From contig JBPCKT010000011.1 in NCBI GenBank assembly GCA_051004015.1, forward strand, positions 1-6,547: a stretch of 6,547 nucleotides of DNA, read 5' to 3'. Of this stretch, positions 1 to 5,818 are shown piece after piece. The first letter of the stretch is position 1. Every line of letters begins with the position of its first letter. This DNA comes from SXOA01 sp051004015. Lineage in GTDB: Bacteria > Planctomycetota > Planctomycetia > Pirellulales > Pirellulaceae. The notes beneath the pieces were generated by a model, which had not been told where the DNA came from, searched no databases, and was given only the letters and a program-made list of their open reading frames with translations. The position numbers were made by a program, and so were the translations under genes.

Positions 1-134
1 AGCAGAAAACCCCACCCCAGAGGTGGCCGCCGCTTGCGAATCGTAACACCTTCAGCGATTATTCAACTTTATCCCCGGCTGGTATCAACCTGCCGATGAG
101 TGGGCGGAATTAACCTGCCGACTGACATTGTCGT
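1..134. other. Region downstream of ribH, no gene recognised
   Basis: This stretch lies 3' of ribH on the minus strand and runs to the window edge. I see no convincing coding region. On the minus strand there is a weak hairpin, CCACC/GGTGG with a 5-nt loop at 12-26, followed two bases later by TTTT. It could act as a poor terminator for ribH, but a 5-bp stem is not enough to claim one. A 10-bp direct repeat, AACCTGCCGA, occurs at 87-96 and 112-121. In many bacteria nusB follows ribH, but no NusB start is recognisable before the edge. Confidence 0.4.
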
Positions 135-614
135 TTATCCTTCTCCGGGCGATAACTGCCGCAAGAGTCGCACCATTTCCAGGGCGGCCTCGGCGCATTC
201 GACCCCTTTATTTCCCACGTTACCGCCGGCCCGGTGGATGGCCTGCTCCATCGTGTTGCAGGTGAGGACGCCAAAGAGCACAGGCAAGTCCAACTCCAGG
301 GCAATTTTCCCCAGGCTCAGGCTGACCTGACGGTTGATGTGCATGTCGTGCGTTGTTTCTCCCCGGATGACCGCGCCTAGGCAAAGCACAGCCTCATATG
401 CCCCGGAGCGCCCCAGGTGGCGAGCAACCAGCGGAATTTCCCACGCTCCGGGAACCCACGCAACCGTAATATCGCCGTCGCCTATGCCGGCTTTGACCAG
501 CGTTTCCGTCGCCCCGGCCAGCAGCTTGCCGGTGATGTTGTCGTTGTACTTGGAAACGACAATCGCGTACTTGCCTTCGGCTGAGCCGCTGTCGCCGCGA
601 AAGATGTGAGGCAT
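135..614 (-). CDS. ribH: 6,7-dimethyl-8-ribityllumazine synthase
   Basis: Lumazine synthase catalyses the penultimate step of riboflavin synthesis: it condenses 5-amino-6-ribitylamino-uracil with 3,4-dihydroxy-2-butanone 4-phosphate. It is cytosolic and usually forms pentamers or icosahedral shells. All family blocks are present, numbered from the ATG at 614: SKYNDNIT (21-28) near the N-terminus, VPGAWEIP (54-61), GAVIRGETTHD (80-90) with the catalytic histidine at about 89, FGVLTCNTMEQA (114-125), R128 of the phosphate-binding region, and GNKGVECAEAALEM (134-147). I chose the ATG at 614 (159 aa, normal for the family) over an in-frame TTG at 638, which only adds eight residues unlike the family. 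A weak GCAGG precedes the ATG by 5 nt. The gene is divergent from the rest of the window, with its own likely promoter at 689-717. Identification is by conserved motifs and is very secure. Confidence 0.97.
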   Translation of the reverse strand: MPHIFRGDSGSAEGKYAIVVSKYNDNITGKLLAGATETLVKAGIGDGDITVAWVPGAWEIPLVARHLGRSGAYEAVLCLGAVIRGETTHDMHINRQVSLSLGKIALELDLPVLFGVLTCNTMEQAIHRAGGNVGNKGVECAEAALEMVRLLRQLSPGEG

Positions 615-688
615 GAAAACCTGCTCGCGCGAGTGCAAAATGCGAACAATCGTCCGCGGAAAGGAGTAGTAAACGTCGCTGCCTGTTC

Positions 689-717
689 AAATTAGGCTCG
701 CCCGCCTGCGGCGTCAA
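689..717 (-). promoter_or_regulatory. Putative sigma70-like promoter for ribH
   Basis: On the minus strand, TTGACG (717-712, five of six bases of the -35 consensus) is followed by a 17-nt spacer and TAATTT (694-689). The latter keeps the most conserved T, A and final T of a -10 box. This would start transcription about 65-70 nt upstream of the ribH ATG. It lies in the divergent gap between ribH and the propeller gene. I see no equally good promoter for the plus-strand gene in that gap. The call rests on consensus matching alone. Confidence 0.4.
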
Positions 718-787
718 TTGCGACCGTAGCATGGTGCCGAGGGCGGTGATAGACTGGCCAATCGCTTGAGAACTCGGGGAAAGGTCG

Positions 788-1654
788 ATGCGCGCGGAAA
801 TCTGCCGACTATTGCTGTTTGCATTTGGGGCGGAGCTTTTCTTGGGTGCCTCTGCCGCGTCGAGGCTTGTGTCAGCTGCGGAGATGCTCTATCCGCTGTC
901 CGTTGTGGCGGATGCTTCGGGCAATATCTTCGTGGCCGACCGGGAATTGCCGGGAGTTTGGAAAGTGGCGGACGGTGCGCTATCGCTCTACTTCAAAGGG
1001 GAGAAGAAATTCGGCACGCCACTCAATGCCGTCCGCTGCCTGGCCCTCGACCATGAAGGGAAGCTCTTAGCCGGCGACAGTGCCACGCGAGAAATCTACC
1101 GCTTCGATGCCGAAGGGAAGCCTCTGCCGCTGACGAAGGGGGGGATTGGCCTTCCCATAGCCATCGCAGTGGCCAAAAGCGGGGACATCTTTGTGGCCGA
1201 TTTGGAATTGCACATCATTTACAAGGTTGCTGCTGCGGGGGGCGCGCCAGCGGAGTTTGCCAAGGTCAACGCGCCTCGGGGAATGACCATCGACGCTGAT
1301 GACAACCTGTGGATTATTTGCCACCGCGACGACTTGCTGATTAAGCTCTCACCGGAGGCGAAAAAGACCGTTGTTGTCAAAGGGCAGCCGCTCACCCCTC
1401 CCTCCTTTCCCGCGGGGGTCGTCGTCGGCAAGGATGGAACGGCTTATATCGCCGACGGCTACAATAAGGCGGTTTGGAAGGTCACTGCCGACGGCAAGCC
1501 GGTGAAGTTGGTCGCCGGAGATCTGCTGGTTCATCCCGTCGGCCTGGCGTGGCACGGGGAAAAGTTGCTGGTGGCGGACCCGCGGGCGAAAGGGCTGATA
1601 GAAGTGGACCTGGAGGGTAAGGCGACGAAGCTGGAAATCAAGCCCGCACCCTAG
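788..1654 (+). CDS. Secreted NHL/SMP-30-type six-bladed beta-propeller protein
   Basis: A 288-aa protein with an N-terminal export signal: MRAEICR, then a hydrophobic stretch to about residue 25, with cleavage plausible near A24-A31. The mature part is six NHL-like repeats at about 36-63, 79-110, 123-152, 163-190, 208-237 and 249-277. Each follows the pattern P-x-(G/A)-(hydrophobic)-A-x-(D/G)-x-x-G-x-(I/L)-(F/Y/L)-V-A-D followed by a strand ending in (I/V)-x-(K/R)-(V/F). Clear examples are SGDIFVAD (131-138), DGTAYIAD (216-223) and EKLLVAD (258-264). Six repeats fit a six-bladed propeller of the NHL/SMP-30/gluconolactonase type. Catalysis (for example lactonase) cannot be claimed: I could not place metal-binding residues with confidence, and many NHL propellers are binding proteins. 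A purine-rich GGGGAAAGG (776-784) precedes the ATG. The gene sits 27 bp before the DUF1080 gene, so the two probably share a transcript and act together in the periplasm, perhaps on carbohydrate, which is an inference from context. Confidence 0.85.
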   Translation: MRAEICRLLLFAFGAELFLGASAASRLVSAAEMLYPLSVVADASGNIFVADRELPGVWKVADGALSLYFKGEKKFGTPLNAVRCLALDHEGKLLAGDSATREIYRFDAEGKPLPLTKGGIGLPIAIAVAKSGDIFVADLELHIIYKVAAAGGAPAEFAKVNAPRGMTIDADDNLWIICHRDDLLIKLSPEAKKTVVVKGQPLTPPSFPAGVVVGKDGTAYIADGYNKAVWKVTADGKPVKLVAGDLLVHPVGLAWHGEKLLVADPRAKGLIEVDLEGKATKLEIKPAP

Positions 1655-1681
1655 AGACGATATCGAAGCGAGGAGCCGAAT

Positions 1682-3025
1682 ATGAAGTCTATCGCAATCG
1701 CCGTTTGCCTTTTTCTCTCGCTAATTTCTGTTGTTGCTGCCGACGAAACAACTCCCAAGGACTCTGAAAAGTTCGTCTCACTCTTCAACGGCAAAGACCT
1801 CGCCGGCTGGGTCCCCGTAAACGTCGCACCGACTACCTTCAGCGTGAAGGACGGCCTCATCGTCAGCACCGGCAAACCAACCGGCACGATGCGGACCCAG
1901 AAGATGTACGAGAACTTTATCCTGGAGCTGGAATGGCGGCACATGGTGGCTGGCGGCAACGCGGGCGTCTTTATTTGGGGCGATCCCATCACCGCCGTCG
2001 GCACCCCCTTCAGCCGCGGGATTGAGGTGCAAGTACTCGATGGCCGCAATAGCGAAACCTACACCAGCCACGGTGACGTCTTCAGCATCTGGGGAGCCAA
2101 AATGAAGCCCGACCGCCCGCATCCCAAGGGAGCCGAACGCTGCCTCCCCAGCGAGCAGCGGGCGAGGCCGTCGCCGGAGTGGAATCATTATCGCGTGACC
2201 TGCAAGGACGGCGTCCTGAAGCTGGCCGTCAACGGCAAGGAGGTCTCCGGCGGCAGCGAGTGCAAACCGCGGAAAGGTTACATCTGCCTGGAGTCCGAAG
2301 GCTCCGAATGCCACTTCCGCAACTTAAGAATCTGCGAACTTCCTTCGACCAATCCCCATCCGGAGGAAGTCGCGGCGGAGTATCAGGGTTTTAACACGAT
2401 ATATAGCGGCCTGGATCTGACCGGATGGCGCACAGACTCCGCGAACAAGGATCACTGGAAGTCCAAGGACTGGGTGCTATTCCATGATGGCCAAGGGGAA
2501 GCCGCGGACAAGAAGAACAATCACTTGTGGACCGAGAAGAGCTACCGCAACTTCGAGATGATCGTCGATTGGCGGATGGACCCGAAGCGCATCACCAAGA
2601 AGAAGTGGCCAGTCGTCCTGCCCAACGGTAACGACGCGGTCGATGGTGACGGCAATGTCAAAGAGATTGAAGTCGATGACGCTGGCAACAGCGGCATTCT
2701 CCTTCGCGGCAACGAAGACGCGCAGATCAACATCTGCTGCCGGCCGGTTGGCTCGGGAGAGATTACGGCGTTCCGTATCAACAAGGAATTGCCGGCCGAA
2801 ATCCGCGCCGGCTGCACTCCCAAGAAGCGGGTCGATGCGAAAATTGGGGCCTGGAATCGCTTCGTCATCACCGTGAAAAGGGAGCAGGTCAGCGTCGTCC
2901 TTAACGGCGAGAAAATCATCGACTCGGTGCGGCTTCCCGGCATGCCAGAATCGGGCCCCATCGGCCTGCAACAGCACGGCGAGCCCTTGGAATTCGCCAA
3001 CTTGTTCATTCGGGAATTGCCGTAG
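1682..3025 (+). CDS. Secreted tandem DUF1080 protein (3-keto-disaccharide hydrolase-like)
   Basis: A 447-aa protein with a classic signal peptide (MKSIAIAVCLFLSLISVVAA, cleavage after about A20). Two DUF1080 domains follow. The first covers about 30-221: entry motif FVSLFNGKDLAGW, the core GNAGVFIWG (92-100), GIEVQVLD (113-120), and the closing strands WNHYRVTCKDG and HFRNLRICELP. The second covers about 237-447: entry FNTIYSGLDLTGW, core GNSGILLRG (335-343), then WNRFVITVKR (391-400) and FANLFIRELP. DUF1080 is a concanavalin-like beta-sandwich abundant in planctomycetes; characterised members hydrolyse 3-keto-glycosides, which is established for the family and not shown here. The second domain has IEVDDAGNSG, with the core motif shifted relative to the IEVQVLD seen in the first, so the two may not both be catalytic. 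A strong AGGAG (1671-1675) lies 6 nt before the ATG. It is probably translated from the same mRNA as the upstream propeller. Confidence 0.92.
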   Translation: MKSIAIAVCLFLSLISVVAADETTPKDSEKFVSLFNGKDLAGWVPVNVAPTTFSVKDGLIVSTGKPTGTMRTQKMYENFILELEWRHMVAGGNAGVFIWGDPITAVGTPFSRGIEVQVLDGRNSETYTSHGDVFSIWGAKMKPDRPHPKGAERCLPSEQRARPSPEWNHYRVTCKDGVLKLAVNGKEVSGGSECKPRKGYICLESEGSECHFRNLRICELPSTNPHPEEVAAEYQGFNTIYSGLDLTGWRTDSANKDHWKSKDWVLFHDGQGEAADKKNNHLWTEKSYRNFEMIVDWRMDPKRITKKKWPVVLPNGNDAVDGDGNVKEIEVDDAGNSGILLRGNEDAQINICCRPVGSGEITAFRINKELPAEIRAGCTPKKRVDAKIGAWNRFVITVKREQVSVVLNGEKIIDSVRLPGMPESGPIGLQQHGEPLEFANLFIRELP

Positions 3026-3043
3026 CACTTCGCGCCGTGCATT

Positions 3044-3071
3044 TGCGTTGTTAGAATCGACAAGCAACGCA
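3044..3071 (+). promoter_or_regulatory. Hairpin abutting the pyrB start codon
   Basis: TGCGTTGTT (3044-3052) can pair with the bases at 3063-3071, AGCAACGCA, giving nine pairs including one G-T wobble around a 10-nt loop. The last paired base is the A of the pyrB ATG. There is no Shine-Dalgarno sequence in front of pyrB, so this fold could influence initiation. The same stretch holds TAGAAT (3052-3057), a possible -10 without a good -35. The pairing is seen in the sequence; a regulatory role is inference. Confidence 0.3.
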
Positions 3072-4030
3072 TGAGCACCCCCGCCGCCGACTTCGCGCAC
3101 CTTCCCGCGGTCTGGAAACGCCGCCATCTGCTCGATTTGGAAAGTCTCTCGGCGGAAGAAATCACCTGCATTCTCGATTCGGCTGCCGCCTTCAAAGCTG
3201 CGACGAACGACTGCCGAAGCAAGCTCAGCGTGCTCTCTGGCAAGACGCTCGCCAATCTGTTCTTCGAGAACTCCACCCGCACCCGCAACAGCTTCTCGCT
3301 CGCGGCCAAGCGTCTGGGGGCCGACACCGTCGAATTCTCCTCCTCCGGCAGCAGCGTGGCCAAGGGGGAAACGTTCATCGACACGGCCAAGACTATCGAG
3401 GCCATGAACGTCGATGCCGTCGTCGTCCGCCACCGCACGCCGGGAACGCCGCACCTTTTGGCTAAAAATCTCGATTGCACCGTCATCAGCGCCGGGGACG
3501 GCCCGCACGAGCATCCGACGCAAGGGCTGCTCGACATCCTGACCATCCGCGAGCACCGACCCAATCTGGCCGGCCTCACCGTCGGTCTCGTCGGCGACAT
3601 CGCCCACAGCCGCACCGCCCGCTCCAACATCTGGGGCCTCACGAAACTCGGGGCCAAGGTCATCCTCTGCGGTCCCGCCACGCTCGTCTCCCGCCGCTGG
3701 GAGGAGTTCGGCATCGAGGTCGCCTACAACCTCGACGACATCCTCCCCCGCTGCGACGTCCTCAACCTCCTCCGCATCCAGTTCGAGCGGCAACACACCC
3801 GCCCCTTCCCCTCCGTCCGCGAATACGCCCTGCTCTACGCCATGAACCGCGAGCGGATGGCCCGGGCCAAAAACAACATCCTCATCATGGCCCCCGGCCC
3901 CATCAACCGCGGCGTCGAAATCACCCCAGACGTAGCGGACGGGCCGCATAGCGTGATATTGGAGCAGGTGACGAATGGGCTGGCGGTGCGGATGGCGGTG
4001 CTGTGGCTGACGCTGAACGCGAATGACTAA
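3071..4030 (+). CDS. pyrB: Aspartate carbamoyltransferase catalytic chain
   Basis: ATCase joins carbamoyl phosphate and L-aspartate to N-carbamoyl-aspartate, the committed step of pyrimidine synthesis, in the cytosol. The 319-aa protein has all signature blocks: FFENSTRTRNSF (64-75, carbamoyl-phosphate loop STRTR at 68-72), KGET (98-101, the mobile loop lysine), DGPHEHPTQGLLDI (143-156, HPTQ at 148-151), GDIAHSRTARSN (175-186), the RxQ pair R235/Q237, PGPINRGVEI (275-284) and QVTNGLAVRMAVL near the end. It is therefore ATCase and not ornithine carbamoyltransferase. About 16 residues precede the usual first strand; N-terminal extensions are typical of class A ATCases whose partner is a dihydroorotase-like protein, fitting the next pyr gene. 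No pyrI is seen. No Shine-Dalgarno sequence precedes the ATG. The last two codons and the TAA stop lie inside the left arm of the inverted repeat at 4021-4053, so the C-terminus was probably remodelled by that element. Confidence 0.96.
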   Translation: MSTPAADFAHLPAVWKRRHLLDLESLSAEEITCILDSAAAFKAATNDCRSKLSVLSGKTLANLFFENSTRTRNSFSLAAKRLGADTVEFSSSGSSVAKGETFIDTAKTIEAMNVDAVVVRHRTPGTPHLLAKNLDCTVISAGDGPHEHPTQGLLDILTIREHRPNLAGLTVGLVGDIAHSRTARSNIWGLTKLGAKVILCGPATLVSRRWEEFGIEVAYNLDDILPRCDVLNLLRIQFERQHTRPFPSVREYALLYAMNRERMARAKNNILIMAPGPINRGVEITPDVADGPHSVILEQVTNGLAVRMAVLWLTLNAND

Positions 4031-4053
4031 ATCCTAATGTCTAATGACTAATG
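4021..4053 (+). repeat. Left inverted arm of the four-helix element (heptamer-built)
   Basis: The arm reads as tandem degenerate heptamers with consensus (T/G)AATG(A/T)C. Units start at 4021, 4028, 4035 and 4042, with a fifth, TAATGTT, at 4049-4055 running just past the arm; only the unit at 4028 departs clearly. It pairs with 4475-4507 with a single mismatch (4028 against 4500). The mismatched T at 4028 makes the TAA stop of pyrB; with the base implied by the other arm, pyrB would read on to a TAA at 4049. Confidence 0.9.
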
Positions 4054-4063
4054 TTGGTGGGTT

Positions 4064-4456
4064 ATGGGAGAACCGATAACCGATGGCAGTGAGGGAAAGC
4101 CGGAGCGAAAATTTGATTTGGAGGAGCGGACGGCAAAGTTTGGGGATAACATCATTCGGTTTTGCAAGACGGTTCCGTTCAACGCCGTCACGCGGCCGCT
4201 GATCAGTCAACTGGTTCGCTCGGCAACGAGCATCGGTGCCAACTATTGTGAAGGTGACGACGCTCAGACCAAGAAAGAATTCCGTTACAAAATGGGACTC
4301 TGCCGCAAAGAGTCTCGCGAAACAAAGTACTGGCTGCGAATGATCGCCGCAGCCTCGGATAAGAACGTCGAGCAGTCCCGAATCCACTGGCAAGAAGCCA
4401 AAGAACTCCATTTGATCTTCGTCGCCATCATCCGCAACAGCAAAGACGATAAGTAA
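4064..4456 (+). CDS. Four-helix-bundle protein (S23/IVS-protein/Avd family)
   Basis: A 130-aa all-helical basic protein with the hallmarks of the four-helix-bundle family (S23 ribosomal protein / intervening-sequence protein, relatives of Avd): DLEERTAKFG (18-27), LISQLVRSATSIGANYCEG (46-64), a basic helix KKEFRYKMGLCRKESRETKYWLRMI from 70 to 94 (given as motif span; key residues K70, E84, R85, W90), and EAKELHLIFVAIIR (111-124). Family members form barrel-like pentamers with a positive surface and bind nucleic acid in the Avd case; the function of free-standing members is unknown. The first 17 residues are variable and polar. A weak GGTGGG lies just before the ATG. The gene is intact, at normal length, and fills the space between the two inverted arms, so it is the sole cargo of the element. 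Its codon use is more relaxed than that of pyrB. Family assignment is secure; its role is not. Confidence 0.93.
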   Translation: MGEPITDGSEGKPERKFDLEERTAKFGDNIIRFCKTVPFNAVTRPLISQLVRSATSIGANYCEGDDAQTKKEFRYKMGLCRKESRETKYWLRMIAAASDKNVEQSRIHWQEAKELHLIFVAIIRNSKDDK

Positions 4457-4474
4457 TGCTGCAATCCTCTCTTC

Positions 4475-4507
4475 CATTAGTCATTAGACATTAGGATTTC
4501 GTCATTC
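4475..4507 (-). repeat. Right inverted arm of the four-helix element
   Basis: Reverse complement of the left arm at 32 of 33 positions, again readable on the minus strand as heptamers of the (T/G)AATG(A/T)C type, with unit boundaries at 4507, 4500, 4493, 4486 and 4479. Its outer seven bases, GTCATTC (4501-4507), are already in the reading frame of the downstream dihydroorotase-like gene, and an in-frame TAG at 4492-4494 inside the arm stops that frame from extending further upstream. Confidence 0.9.
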
Positions 4508-4554
4508 CGCGTCTCCTCATCATCTCCGGCCGCGTCATCGACCCAAGCCAAAAC

Positions 4555-5772
4555 TTGGACCGGATAACGAACGTCCTAATTGAAGCCGGCAAAATCGCCG
4601 CCTACGACGTCCTCCCTCGCGGCGATGACAAAATCATCGACGCCTCAGGAAAAATCGTCGCCCCTGGCCTCGTCGATATCCACACGGAGCTGCGTGAGCC
4701 TGGCTGCGAGGAGGATGAGACAATCGAAACCGGCACCGCGGCTGCGATTGCGGGGGGCTATACGTCCATCGCCTGCATGCCGGAGACCGAGCCGCCGATT
4801 GATACTCCGGCGGCAGTGGAATTCGTGCGGCAGAAGGCGGCGCGGGCGAAGAACTGCAACGTGTTCGTCATTGCCTGCGTCAGCAAGGATCGGGAAGGAA
4901 AAGAGCTGGCGGAAATCGGCTCGCTGGTGGAAGCGGGGGCGGTCGGTTTTTCGGATGGCTCCCGCCCGGTACAGAACGCGGAGTTGCTTCGCCGGGCGCT
5001 CGAATATTGCCTGATGTTCAACAAGCCGATCCTCAATCACCCGGAGGTTCTCGAACTGGCCCGCGGCGGAGTGATGCACGAGGGGCGGACAAGCCTGGTC
5101 CTCGGCCTCGCCGGCCTTCCCGCCGAAGCCGAGGACGTGATGACCAGCCGCGACATTCGTCTGGCGGAATCGACCGGCGGGCGGCTGCACCTGTCGAACA
5201 TTTCCACGGCCGGCAGCGTGGACCTGATCCGCCGCGTACGGCAACGGGGAATCAATCTGACCTGCAGCATCGCCGCCGCCAACTTCGCCCTGCTGGACAA
5301 ATCGCTCCGCGAGTTCGACGCCCACTGCAAGCTCAGCCCGCCGCTCCGCTCCCGCGGCCATCTGGAATCCTGCATCGCCGGCCTCAAGGACGGCACCATC
5401 GACGTCATCGCCAGCGGCCACACCCCGCGGGCCAGCGAAAAGAAAATGCAAGAGCTCGACCTCGCCCCCTTCGGCATGGTCAGCCTGGAAACCACCCTCT
5501 CCCTCGTCATCACCCACCTCATCCGCCCCGGCCACCTCGATTGGCCCGTCGCCCTCGCCAAGCTCTCCACCAACCCTGCCCGCACCCTCAGCCTCCCCAA
5601 AGGAACCCTCGCCATCGGCGCTGACGCCGACGTCATCATCATCGACCCCACCGCCAAATGGACCGTCGATCCCAAACAGTTCAAATCCAAAAGCACCAAC
5701 ACGCCGCTGGCAGGGAAGGAGCTTTATGGACGGGTGGATAGGGTGATTGTGGCGGGAGAGGTGCGACTATAA
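4555..5772 (+). CDS. pyrC: Dihydroorotase-like protein, probably non-catalytic ATCase partner (PyrC'-type)
   Basis: Clear homologue of type I dihydroorotase over its length. In an active enzyme such as Aquifex PyrC the ligands are HxH, Asn of MPNT, Asp, His, His, Asp and the HAPH histidine. Numbered from the TTG at 4555, this protein has H43-T-E45 (second His lost), E77 in place of Asn (CMPETEPP), G135 in place of the metal Asp (FSDGSRPV), H162 kept, N215 for His (HLSNIST), and G288 and R292 in the block that is normally TDHAPH (here SGHTPR). Zinc binding and catalysis are therefore unlikely. Class A ATCases, as in Pseudomonas, use such an inactive PyrC' to hold the PyrB complex together, and pyrB lies just upstream. 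The TTG is the only canonical start, yet the codons at 4510-4554 encode RLLIISGRVIDPSQN, the normal DHOase N-terminus; an ATT at 4504 would give about 422 aa, the usual length. An in-frame stop at 4492-4494 sets the limit. Confidence 0.88.
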   Translation: MDRITNVLIEAGKIAAYDVLPRGDDKIIDASGKIVAPGLVDIHTELREPGCEEDETIETGTAAAIAGGYTSIACMPETEPPIDTPAAVEFVRQKAARAKNCNVFVIACVSKDREGKELAEIGSLVEAGAVGFSDGSRPVQNAELLRRALEYCLMFNKPILNHPEVLELARGGVMHEGRTSLVLGLAGLPAEAEDVMTSRDIRLAESTGGRLHLSNISTAGSVDLIRRVRQRGINLTCSIAAANFALLDKSLREFDAHCKLSPPLRSRGHLESCIAGLKDGTIDVIASGHTPRASEKKMQELDLAPFGMVSLETTLSLVITHLIRPGHLDWPVALAKLSTNPARTLSLPKGTLAIGADADVIIIDPTAKWTVDPKQFKSKSTNTPLAGKELYGRVDRVIVAGEVRL

Positions 5773-5800
5773 TGCACTTGCGTCAAACGGCGTCGAACTG

Positions 5801-5818
5801 TTTCACGAGAACGTGAAA
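5801..5818 (+). promoter_or_regulatory. Perfect 7-bp hairpin immediately before a start codon
   Basis: TTTCACG (5801-5807) and CGTGAAA (5812-5818) form a perfect stem around the loop AGAA, and the ATG of the small gene begins at the very next base, 5819. It lies 28 bp after the pyrC stop. No Shine-Dalgarno sequence is present. It may affect translation or be an operator-like palindrome; only the symmetry is directly seen. Confidence 0.35.

Larger units (their letters stand above)
4021..4507 (+). mobile_element. Small inverted-repeat element carrying a four-helix-bundle gene, inserted between pyrB and pyrC
   Basis: A 487-bp unit bounded by 33-bp inverted arms (4021-4053 and 4475-4507), which match at 32 of 33 positions with 25 consecutive identical bases at 4029-4053 and 4475-4499. 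It contains a single gene, the four-helix-bundle protein at 4064-4456, and almost nothing else: 10 bp separate the left arm from the ATG and 18 bp separate the stop from the right arm. A trinucleotide CGC flanks both ends (4018-4020, 4508-4510) and could be a short target duplication or chance. It separates two genes that are normally adjacent. There is no transposase, so movement would need a partner in trans. Homologous small proteins occur in rRNA intervening sequences and, as Avd, in diversity-generating retroelements; neither a reverse transcriptase nor rRNA is present here. That this is a mobile unit is inferred from structure and position. Confidence 0.7.

Noticed and set aside
5..26. 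Rho-independent terminator after ribH
   Set aside because: The stem is only 5 bp and the T-run only four bases, so it is too weak to call.
47..49. GTG start of a nusB gene downstream of ribH on the minus strand
   Set aside because: The 16 visible residues do not resemble the NusB N-terminus, and there is no ribosome-binding site.
2477..3949. Very long minus-strand open frame (490 codons) opposite the DUF1080 gene and pyrB
   Set aside because: It spans two well-identified genes on the other strand, and its composition (rich in G, A, D, V, E) is what GC-rich codon bias produces in antisense. No family is recognisable.
4021..4507. Diversity-generating retroelement
   Set aside because: The four-helix protein is related to Avd, but there is no reverse transcriptase, template repeat or variable repeat in the window.
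4480..4507. CRISPR or tandem array from the short repeated units
   Set aside because: The heptamers have no spacers and form only two mirrored arms; there is no array and there are no cas genes.
4645..5535. Minus-strand open frame of 296 codons opposite the pyrC-like gene
   Set aside because: It is a shadow of the strongly conserved plus-strand coding sequence, with no recognisable domain.
5772..5816. Fourteen-codon minicistron overlapping the pyrC stop (TAATG)
   Set aside because: It is too short to support, has no separate ribosome-binding site and ends just before the start of the next gene. Such overlaps arise by chance.
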